Part shown: one piece after another, positions 1-5,015 of the stretch
How the letters are laid out: every line of letters begins with the position of its first letter
How positions within the stretch are numbered: position 1 is the stretch's first letter
Source: Alphaproteobacteria bacterium
GTDB lineage: Bacteria; Pseudomonadota; Alphaproteobacteria; GCA-2731375
DNA: 5,015 nt
Direction of reading: 5' to 3'
Assembly (NCBI GenBank): GCA_028281075.1
Contig: JANQKO010000391.1
Location: 1 to 5,015 of the forward strand
The notes under the pieces: generated by a model
What the model saw: only the letters and a program-made list of their open reading frames with translations
The model's database searches: none
What the model was told of the DNA's origin: nothing
Program-made: the position numbers and the translations under genes

Positions 1-302
1 ACATGCTCCTTGAAGAAGTCCTGCGGGATCTGCACCTGGATGCCGGCGCCGTCGCCGGTCTTGCCGTCGGCATCGACGGCGCCGCGGTGCCAGACCGCCT
101 TCAGCGCGTTGATGCCGGCCTGCACGACGCGCCGGCTCGGCTTGCCGTCGATGGCGGCGATGAAGCCGACGCCGCAGGAACCGTGCTCGTGCGCGGGATC
201 GTAGGCATGCGCCGCCCGCAGCCGCGCGGCGTTGCGCCGCCAGCGTTCGACCGCGATCTCGCCCGGGGTCGGCGTGCTGTTGTCCGGCATTCTGTCGGTC
301 AT
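1..302 (-). CDS. gltB: Glutamate synthase (NADPH) large subunit, N-terminal part (runs off the left edge)
   Basis: GltB is the large subunit of bacterial glutamate synthase: it hydrolyses glutamine and uses the ammonia plus 2-oxoglutarate to make glutamate, with electrons supplied by GltD. Only the first 100 codons are here, out of roughly 1500 in the family. They contain the start of the class II (Ntn-type) glutamine amidotransferase domain. The segment HEHGSCGVGFIAAIDGKPSR (residues 39-58) carries the expected catalytic cysteine at residue 43, followed by the conserved WHRGAVDADGKTGDGAGI (71-88). In this family a propeptide is removed so that the Cys becomes the N-terminus; here that implies a 42-residue propeptide, or 38 if translation starts at Met5. 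I chose the ATG at 302 because GGGGA lies 6 nt upstream. It begins 13 bp after the gltD stop, so the two are almost certainly co-transcribed. Identification is firm from motif recognition; the catalytic and synthase domains lie outside the window. Confidence 0.95.
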   Translation of the reverse strand, partial: MTDRMPDNSTPTPGEIAVERWRRNAARLRAAHAYDPAHEHGSCGVGFIAAIDGKPSRRVVQAGINALKAVWHRGAVDADGKTGDGAGIQVQIPQDFFKEH

Positions 303-315
303 GGCGAAATCCCCG

Positions 316-1764
316 TCAGGAGGCGACGGCGAGCGGCGCCGCCACGCCCTCGGCCTTCGCTTGCATGTAGGCGTGCATGGCGTCCGCCGCGTCGCGGCCG
401 TCGCGGATCGCCCAGACCACCAGCGAGGCGCCGCGCACGATATCGCCGGCGGCGAACACGCCGTCGAGATTGGTCATCAGGGTGCGCAGGTCGGCCTTCA
501 CCGTGCCCCAGCGCGAGACGCCCAGCTCGGGCGCGCCGAACAGGGTCGGCAGGTCCTCGGGATCGAAGCCGAGCGCCTTGATGGCAAGATCGCAGTCGAG
601 GGTGAAGTTCGAGTCCTCGACCGGCTCGGGCGAGCGCCGGCCGCTGGCGTCCGGCGCGCCCAGCCGCATGCGCTGCGCGCGCACGCCCGACACCGCGCCG
701 TCGCCGAGGAAGGCCTGCGGGCCCGACAGCCAGATGAACTCCACGCCCTCTTCCTCGGCATGGTTCACCTCACGCATGGAGCCGGGCATGTTCGCCCGGT
801 CGCGCCGGTAGAGGCATTTCACCGAGGTCGCGCCCTGGCGCACGGCGGTGCGCACGCAATCCATCGCCGTGTCGCCGCCGCCGATGACGACGACGTTCTT
901 GCCGGCCGCATTCAGTCGACCATCGTCGAAGGCCGGTACCGCGTCGCCCAGCCCCTTCCGGTTCGAGGCGGTCAGGAAATCCATGGCCATGACGATGTTC
1001 CGCAGGCCGACGCCCGGCACGGCGACGTCGCGGGCACGGTAGACGCCGGTGGCGATCAGAATGCTGTCGTGCCTCGCGCGCAGCTCGTCGAGCGAGGCGT
1101 CGCGGCCGACCTCGAAATCGAGGTGAAAGGTGATGCCGGCGTCTTCCAGCAGCTTCTGCCGCCGCTGGACGATGTCCTTTTCCAGCTTGAAGTTCGGGAT
1201 GCCGTAGAGCATCAGGCCGCCGACCCGGTCATAGCGGTCGTAGACATGGGTCTGATAGCCGCGTCGCCGCAACATGTCGGCCGCCGCCAGTCCCCCCGGA
1301 CCGGCGCCGATGATGCCGACCGACTGGTCCCGCTCGACCGCCGGCGCCGGCGGTTTCACCAGGCCCATATCGAAGGCCGTGTCGGTGATATACTTCTCCA
1401 CCGAGCCGATCGTCACCGATTCGAAACCCTTCTCGATGACACAATTGCCCTCGCAAAGCCTATCCTGCGGGCAGATCCGGCCGCAGATTTCGGGAAACGT
1501 GTTGGTGGCCGACGAGACGGCGTAGGCTTCCTCGATTCGCCCCTCGGCGGTCAGCTTCAGCCAGTCGGGGATGTTGTTGTGCAGCGGGCAATGGATCTGA
1601 CAGAAGGGGATGCCGCATTGCGAACAGCGCGCCGACTGGATTTCCGCCTTCTCGCGGGCATAGTCGCGATAGATCTCGTCGAAGTCGTTGACGCGCTCGT
1701 CGGCATGCCGCTTTTCCGGCATTTCCTGCGAAACGTCGACGAACTTCAGCATGCGCTCTGACAT
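316..1764 (-). CDS. gltD: Glutamate synthase (NADPH) small subunit
   Basis: GltD (482 aa, normal length) oxidises NADPH on FAD and passes electrons through iron-sulfur clusters to the FMN/3Fe-4S centre of GltB in the cytoplasmic ammonia-assimilation (GS-GOGAT) pathway. The N-terminal domain has two cysteine groups, C47/C50/C55/C59 (CSQCGIPFCQIHC) and C94/C98/C104/C108 (CGRICPQDRLCEGNC), the ligand set for the 4Fe-4S clusters. The FAD-binding Rossmann motif GAGPGG is at 153-158, the NADPH-binding motif VIGGGDTA at 293-300, and the C-terminal FAD contact GVFAAGDIVRGASLVVWAI at about 435-453. All expected motifs are intact. The ATG at 1764 follows GGGGGA with a short spacing; Met5 is a less likely alternative. 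The gene is first in the operon, with gltB 13 bp downstream, the reverse of the E. coli gltBD order. Related GltD-like proteins (such as the NfnB or DPYD N-terminal families) share the fold, but the adjacent gltB settles the assignment. Confidence 0.96.
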   Translation of the reverse strand: MSERMLKFVDVSQEMPEKRHADERVNDFDEIYRDYAREKAEIQSARCSQCGIPFCQIHCPLHNNIPDWLKLTAEGRIEEAYAVSSATNTFPEICGRICPQDRLCEGNCVIEKGFESVTIGSVEKYITDTAFDMGLVKPPAPAVERDQSVGIIGAGPGGLAAADMLRRRGYQTHVYDRYDRVGGLMLYGIPNFKLEKDIVQRRQKLLEDAGITFHLDFEVGRDASLDELRARHDSILIATGVYRARDVAVPGVGLRNIVMAMDFLTASNRKGLGDAVPAFDDGRLNAAGKNVVVIGGGDTAMDCVRTAVRQGATSVKCLYRRDRANMPGSMREVNHAEEEGVEFIWLSGPQAFLGDGAVSGVRAQRMRLGAPDASGRRSPEPVEDSNFTLDCDLAIKALGFDPEDLPTLFGAPELGVSRWGTVKADLRTLMTNLDGVFAAGDIVRGASLVVWAIRDGRDAADAMHAYMQAKAEGVAAPLAVAS

Positions 1765-2051
1765 GTTTCCCCCAACGGTCCAACTGCATTGCTCGGGATG
1801 TCGTCGTCCGGGCCGCCGCTACCGCGTGCCGTGCCCAGGCTCTTGCCGTCCGGCCTTCCCGACCCGGAAACTCGCCCATCCTTTCTACCCGATCATGGCC
1901 CGCGACGCCAGACGAAAAATCCAAACTAGGTCAGTATATGATAACTAAATTACATGCTGGCCGTTGCCGGGCTGGCGGTACGCGCATGATCGAGAATGTT
2001 CGGCCGGAAAATAGTTCCGATTTCGGACCAATGTGGCGGAACAGCATCTAT

Positions 2052-2068
2052 CGGCGGTTTCCCCGCCG
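2052..2068 (+). promoter_or_regulatory. Small hairpin just upstream of the uppP ribosome binding site
   Basis: CGGCGG (2052-2057) pairs perfectly with CCGCCG (2063-2068) across a TTTCC loop. The hairpin ends 8 nt before the GGAGG of uppP, so it would lie in the mRNA leader. It could limit or position ribosome access, but it may equally be a by-product of high GC content. No T-tract follows, so it is not an intrinsic terminator. Confidence 0.35.
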
Positions 2069-2075
2069 CCCATGC

Positions 2076-2080
2076 GGAGG
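2076..2080 (+). promoter_or_regulatory. Shine-Dalgarno sequence that decides the uppP start
   Basis: GGAGG ends 6 nt before the GTG at 2087. This spacing favours the GTG over the in-frame ATGs at 2033 and 2072; the second of these lies 5' of the GGAGG itself and so cannot use it. Confidence 0.75.
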
Positions 2081-2086
2081 ACCGGC

Positions 2087-2890
<804 letters not shown>

Positions 2891-2905
2891 GCGGTTGTCC
2901 GAAGC

Positions 2906-3013
2906 GGCCTTGCCGGCTCGTTTTCTAGCAGCCTAGCCGGCCCGCTCCCCCACCCGGCCACCCATAGGATACTGGCGTTGGGTGGCCGGGTGGGGGAGCG
3001 GGCCGGCAAGGCC
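2906..3013. repeat. Large GC-rich palindromic element between convergent genes (REP/MITE-like)
   Basis: The core is a perfect 29-bp inverted repeat: 2936-2964 (starts GCCGGCCCGCTCCCCC, ends GGCCACCCA) against 2979-3007 (starts TGGGTGGCC, ends GAGCGGGCCGGC), with a 14-nt loop TAGGATACTGGCGT. Past a single A-A mismatch the pairing continues for 4 bp (2931-2934 with 3009-3012). The outer right end GCCGGCAAGGCC (3002-3013) also pairs 12/12 with GGCCTTGCCGGC at 2906-2917, because the left end is present twice, 24 bp apart. No T-tract follows the stem on either strand, so it is not a canonical intrinsic terminator, although a stem this strong could still terminate or protect both convergent transcripts. 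Its size, near-perfect symmetry and intergenic position suggest a dispersed palindromic repeat. That part is inference, as only one copy is visible here. Confidence 0.75.
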
Positions 3014-3038
3014 ACTCGCAAACGGACCCCGCTCCCGC

Positions 3039-3989
3039 TCAGCCGAAGCGTGACGGCACCAGCTTGCCGCCGCGGCGGTAGCGGAACAGATAGCCCGGCA
3101 CGATGGCGTCGACCGATGTCGGCGCGACATCGAGGTCGCCCAGGCCGGGCGCGCCGTCCGAGACCACGTTGTCGGACTTCAACAGCTCGACCTGGTCCAT
3201 GGTCAGCGGCGGCGTCGGCAGCAACTGCAGCAACGCCGCCTCGGCCTTCGCCAGGCCGAACGGCAACGGCAGCAGCAGGCGCCGCCGCCCGGTCTGCGCC
3301 AGCACGACCTGCATCAGCTCCCTGAAGCTGTAGATCCGCGGACCGCCCAGCTCGTAGGTCCCGCCGGCCGCCTCGGCGCGGTCCAGCGCGGCGACGATGG
3401 CGTCCGCCACGTCGCCGACATAGACCGGCTGGAAGCGGGTTTCGCCGCCGCCGATCAGCGGCAACGCCGGCAGGAACGTCGCCAGCGCCGCGAAGCGGTT
3501 GAAGAAATCGTCCTCGGGCCCGAACACCACCGAGGGCCGCAGCACGGTCGCCGACGGAAACGCCTCCCGCACCGCCGCCTCGCCGGCCGCCTTGCTGCGG
3601 GCATAGGCCGACGCCGATTCCAGATCCGCGCCGATCGCCGAGACCTGGACCAGACGCCCGACGCCGGCGGCCGCGGCCGCCTCGGCGATCCGGGCGGGGC
3701 CGGCGCCATGCACGGCGTCGAAGCGCTGCCGGCCCCGCTCGAACAGAATGCCGACGCAGTTCACCACCGCGTCGGCGCCGTCGACGGCGCGCGCCACCGA
3801 GGGCGCGTTGCGGATATTGGTCGCGACCGGCACCACCTGGCCGACATCGCCCATCGGCTTCAGGAACGCCGCCGCCTCGGGATCGCGCACGGCGACCCGC
3901 ACGCGCGCGCCGCGCGCGGCCAGCCGCTTGACCAGGTAGCGGCCGATGAATCCGGAGCCCCCGAAAACCGTGACGTTGGCAAGCGTCAT
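3039..3989 (-). CDS. NAD(P)-binding atypical SDR, complex I NDUFA9-like family
   Basis: This 316-aa protein is an extended/atypical short-chain dehydrogenase with an N-terminal Rossmann fold. The dinucleotide-binding motif is VFGGSGFIG (residues 8-16, Gly10/Gly13/Gly16), and a basic ARGARVRVAVRD stretch (25-36) follows the second strand. The sequence VNCVGILFERG (76-86), the Tyr-Lys pair Y129/K133 (YARSK), and LRPSVVFGPEDDFFNRFA (150-167) are typical of the group annotated 'complex I NDUFA9 subunit family', bacterial relatives of a mitochondrial complex I accessory subunit. A role with respiratory complex I or quinone metabolism is suggested by family name only; no nuo genes are nearby. Related NmrA-like or UDP-sugar epimerase families are the alternatives. 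The ATG at 3989 has an excellent GGAGG 5 nt upstream. The gene runs alone on the minus strand, convergent with uppP and divergent from the tRNA gene. A long overlapping frame (2878-4062) lacks family motifs and is a shadow. Confidence 0.85.
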   Translation of the reverse strand: MTLANVTVFGGSGFIGRYLVKRLAARGARVRVAVRDPEAAAFLKPMGDVGQVVPVATNIRNAPSVARAVDGADAVVNCVGILFERGRQRFDAVHGAGPARIAEAAAAAGVGRLVQVSAIGADLESASAYARSKAAGEAAVREAFPSATVLRPSVVFGPEDDFFNRFAALATFLPALPLIGGGETRFQPVYVGDVADAIVAALDRAEAAGGTYELGGPRIYSFRELMQVVLAQTGRRRLLLPLPFGLAKAEAALLQLLPTPPLTMDQVELLKSDNVVSDGAPGLGDLDVAPTSVDAIVPGYLFRYRRGGKLVPSRFG

Positions 3990-4032
3990 CCCATCCTCCA
4001 GAAGGTCCGCCGGAAACGCGAACCACGGTCCC

Positions 4033-4062
4033 TATATAGATCGCGGGCGAACCGGACGGCAA
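4033..4062 (-). promoter_or_regulatory. Candidate promoter for the NDUFA9-like gene
   Basis: On the minus strand TTGCCG (4062-4057) lies 18 nt upstream of TATATA (4038-4033), inside the palindrome CTATATAG. Each box matches the sigma-70 consensus at 4 of 6 positions. Transcription would start near 4026, leaving a leader of roughly 37 nt before the ATG. This is the only A/T-rich spot on this side of the gap. The match is moderate, so the call rests partly on position. Confidence 0.4.
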
Positions 4063-4102
4063 TATTGCAGGCGGGTTTCGGCGATTTGGCCCTGGCGCGC
4101 GC

Positions 4103-4131
4103 TTGACATCCCCGCGACGCGGCGATATCGA
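4103..4131 (+). promoter_or_regulatory. Sigma-70 type promoter of tRNA-Leu
   Basis: A perfect -35 box TTGACA (4103-4108), a 17-nt spacer and a -10 box TATCGA (4126-4131, 4/6) lie directly before the tRNA. Transcription would begin near 4138, about 6 nt before the mature tRNA 5' end at 4144, so the RNase P leader would be very short. The GC-rich CGCGACGCGGCG between the boxes and around the start resembles the discriminator-like composition of stable RNA promoters. Confidence 0.75.
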
Positions 4132-4143
4132 AGCCGTCAGCCT

Positions 4144-4230
4144 GCCCAGGTGGCGGAATTGGTAGACGCGCTAGCTTCAGGTGCTAGTGACCGTAAGGTC
4201 GTGGAAGTTCGAGTCTTCTCCTGGGCACCA
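4144..4230 (+). tRNA. tRNA-Leu, anticodon CAG, with encoded CCA
   Basis: This 87-nt class II tRNA folds completely. The acceptor stem GCCCAGG (4144-4150) pairs with CCTGGGC (4220-4226), followed by discriminator A and an encoded CCA (4228-4230). The anticodon stem CTAGC/GCTAG encloses TTCAGGT, giving anticodon CAG (4178-4180), which reads the leucine codon CUG, a very frequent codon in the neighbouring genes. The long variable arm GACC-GTAA-GGTC (4189-4200) is the hallmark of leucine (or serine) tRNA. The T arm GGAAG-TTCGAGT-CTTCT has one G-T pair at its base. No direct repeat of the tRNA 3' end occurs downstream within the window, so there is no sign of an integrated element here. Confidence 0.97.
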
Positions 4231-4280
4231 ATCCACCCCGCCGGCCGCGCCTCGACCAGGGCCGGCGCCGGCCGACACCG

Positions 4281-4314
4281 CTCCTGACAAACATCATCTC
4301 CTGACAGACATCAC
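4281..4314 (+). repeat. 17-bp tandem repeat, two copies, in the tRNA-Leu/nrnC gap
   Basis: CTCCTGACAAACATCAT (4281-4297) is followed immediately by CTCCTGACAGACATCAC (4298-4314), 15 of 17 identical. The second copy ends 7 nt before the nrnC start codon. Each copy contains CTGACA, a 5/6 match to a -35 box, but no -10 box lies at the proper distance. It could be a simple duplication or a duplicated leader element. Confidence 0.75.
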
Positions 4315-4321
4315 GCCCGAC

Positions 4322-4933
4322 ATGAGCATCACCCTGCATCGCGGCGATCTGCCGGCCGGGCTGGCCTTCCAGGGCATGGTCGCGATCGACAGCGAGACCA
4401 TGGGCCTGGACCCGCATCGCGACCGGCTGTGCCTGATACAGCTCTCGGCCGGCGACGGCAGCGCGCACCTGGTGCAGTTCGGCCAGGACCAGTACGACGC
4501 GCCCAACCTGAAAGCCCTGCTGGCCGATGCCGCCGTCGTCAAGCTGTTCCATTTCGCGCGGTTCGACATGGCCGTGATCCGAACGTATCTGGGCGTCGAT
4601 TGCCGGCCGGTCTATTGCACCAAGATCGCCTCGAAGCTGGTCCGCACCTATACCGACCGGCATGGCCTCAAGGACCTGTGCCGGGAACTGCTGGGCATCG
4701 ACATCTCGAAGCAGCAGCAGTCGTCCGACTGGGGCGCCGACACGCTGACGCCCGAGCAGCTCGACTACGCCGCCGCCGACGTGCTGCACCTACACCGGCT
4801 CCAGGCGCGGCTGGACGACATGCTGCGGCGCGAGGGGCGCCGGGAGCTGGCCGAGGCCTGTTTCGGCTTTCTGCCGACCCGGGTCCGGCTCGACCTCGAC
4901 GGCTGGCGGGACGAGGATATTTTCGCTCACTAG
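4322..4933 (+). CDS. nrnC: NrnC-type DEDDy 3'-5' exoribonuclease (nanoRNase C, short RNase D-like)
   Basis: NrnC finishes RNA degradation in many alphaproteobacteria that lack Orn, cleaving dinucleotides (including pGpG from cyclic-di-GMP turnover) to mononucleotides in the cytoplasm; characterised members form ring-shaped octamers. The 203-aa length matches that family of about 205 residues, far shorter than RNase D with its HRDC domains. The DEDDy active site is complete: D23 and E25 in IDSETMGL, D82 in FHFARFD (76-82), and Y149/D153 in YAAAD. The NrnC-like signatures CTKIASKLVRTYTDRHGLK (99-117) and ISKQQQSSDW (128-137) are present, as is the C-terminal GWRDEDIFAH. The ATG at 4322 gives MSITLHRGDLP, matching the usual NrnC N-terminus, although no Shine-Dalgarno is visible before it; extending upstream would run into the tRNA. 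It lies 91 bp after tRNA-Leu on the same strand and may share its transcript. Many databases would label it simply ribonuclease D. Confidence 0.93.
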   Translation: MSITLHRGDLPAGLAFQGMVAIDSETMGLDPHRDRLCLIQLSAGDGSAHLVQFGQDQYDAPNLKALLADAAVVKLFHFARFDMAVIRTYLGVDCRPVYCTKIASKLVRTYTDRHGLKDLCRELLGIDISKQQQSSDWGADTLTPEQLDYAAADVLHLHRLQARLDDMLRREGRRELAEACFGFLPTRVRLDLDGWRDEDIFAH

Positions 4934-5015
4934 CCCGCCTTTCTCCCCACCATCACGGTCTGCGTCGCGCACAGGCGCCCGATCCGCCAGGAGCGGGCCG
5001 AAAAGCGTAGTGGGA
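4930..5015 (-). CDS. C-terminal end of an unidentified convergent gene (runs off the right edge)
   Basis: Reading leftward from the window edge, one frame stays open for 27 codons to a TAG at 4932-4930. Most third positions in it are G or C (about 23 of 27), as in the other genes here, which supports real coding. The tail includes RSWRIGRLCATQTVMVGRK. That ending faintly recalls the C-terminal strand of some class I methyltransferases, but this is an impression and I do not assign a function. The stop overlaps that of nrnC by 3 nt in a shared CTAG. If the frame is not coding, these bases are simply the nrnC 3' flank, in which I see no terminator. Confidence 0.5.
   Translation of the reverse strand, partial: PLRFSARSWRIGRLCATQTVMVGRKAG

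Larger units (their letters stand above)
1765..2086. promoter_or_regulatory. Divergent gltD/uppP intergenic region
   Basis: These 322 bp separate the gltDB operon (leftward) from uppP (rightward) and must hold promoters for both. The obvious compositional feature is an A/T-rich island at about 1911-1955 (13 of 45 bases are G or C) in an otherwise GC-rich sequence. On the minus strand it contains TATACT (1938-1933), a 5/6 match to a -10 box, which would give gltD a leader of about 160 nt; no good -35 box sits at the right distance. On the plus strand TATGAT (1937-1942) is a possible -10 for uppP, also without a matching -35. The short inverted repeat TCCGA-TT-TCGGA is at 2016-2027 and a stronger hairpin at 2052-2068 (listed separately). 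No coding region with the expected codon bias was found here. The promoter role is inferred from position and composition. Confidence 0.4.

Noticed and set aside
232..1761. Long open frame of 509 codons on the plus strand opposite gltD
   Set aside because: It is an antisense shadow of a GC-rich gene: it has no recognisable family motifs, while the minus frame encodes a complete GltD with all cofactor motifs.
1958..1973. Possible sigma-54 promoter (TGGCC followed by GC at the -12 spacing) before uppP
   Set aside because: Only the GG and GC dinucleotides fit; the TT before GC is missing and the orientation is toward uppP, not the nitrogen genes.
2033..2086. In-frame N-terminal extension of UppP from the ATG at 2033
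   Set aside because: The added 18 residues do not resemble the family, the ATG has no good ribosome site, and the GTG at 2087 has GGAGG at ideal spacing.
2899..3050. 8-bp direct repeat CCGAAGCG at 2899-2906 and 3043-3050 as a target-site duplication of the palindrome
   Set aside because: The right copy lies inside the last codons of the NDUFA9-like gene and about 30 bp beyond the palindrome end, so chance is the simpler explanation.
4144..4230. tRNA-Leu as attachment site of an integrated island
   Set aside because: No integrase and no repeat of the tRNA 3' end are present, and the downstream gene is a core housekeeping nuclease.
4284..4312. Promoter for nrnC using CTGACA in the tandem repeat as -35
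   Set aside because: The hexamers 17 nt downstream (GACATC, and GAGCAT for the second copy) do not resemble a -10 box.
4181..4321. Upstream in-frame ATG for nrnC at 4181
   Set aside because: It lies inside tRNA-Leu; known NrnC proteins begin where the ATG at 4322 begins.

Overview
This GC-rich window looks like ordinary core chromosome from an alphaproteobacterium, probably Rhodospirillales-like. Three things point there: third codon positions are mostly G or C in every gene, the right-hand gene is NrnC (the alphaproteobacterial dinucleotide exoribonuclease), and there is a 'complex I NDUFA9 family' atypical SDR gene. The genus cannot be fixed from the sequence alone.

Layout from left to right. 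(1) Minus strand, 1-1764: an operon for NADPH-dependent glutamate synthase, transcribed gltD then gltB. GltD (482 aa, complete) is separated by 13 bp from GltB, of which only the first 100 codons lie in the window. (2) 1765-2086: a 322-bp divergent intergenic region with an A/T-rich island (about 1911-1955) and a small hairpin just before the uppP ribosome binding site. (3) Plus strand, 2087-2890: uppP, undecaprenyl-diphosphatase, starting at GTG behind a strong GGAGG. (4) 2891-3038: the gap between two convergent genes, filled by a large GC-rich palindrome with a perfect 29-bp inverted repeat, a partial tandem copy of its left end, and no T-tract. (5) Minus strand, 3039-3989: a 316-aa NDUFA9-like NAD(P)-binding protein. 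(6) 3990-4143: a second divergent region with a near-consensus promoter for the tRNA. (7) Plus strand, 4144-4230: tRNA-Leu(CAG) with encoded CCA. (8) Plus strand, 4322-4933: nrnC, 203 aa. (9) 4930-5015: the C-terminal end of an unidentified convergent minus-strand gene whose stop shares a CTAG with the nrnC stop.

The genes are housekeeping functions: ammonia assimilation (GltB/GltD), recycling of the lipid carrier for cell-wall synthesis (UppP), a probable respiratory-complex or quinone-related SDR, leucine decoding, and the last step of RNA decay (NrnC). They form separate transcription units, not one pathway. tRNA-Leu and nrnC may share a transcript, because no convincing promoter or T-tracted terminator was seen between them.

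I see no defence system, phage, insertion sequence with a transposase, or CRISPR. The item most worth a second look is the palindromic element at 2906-3013, which resembles a dispersed REP- or MITE-like repeat more than a simple terminator. Next is the tRNA-Leu/nrnC junction, with a 17-bp tandem repeat and an nrnC start that lacks a Shine-Dalgarno sequence.
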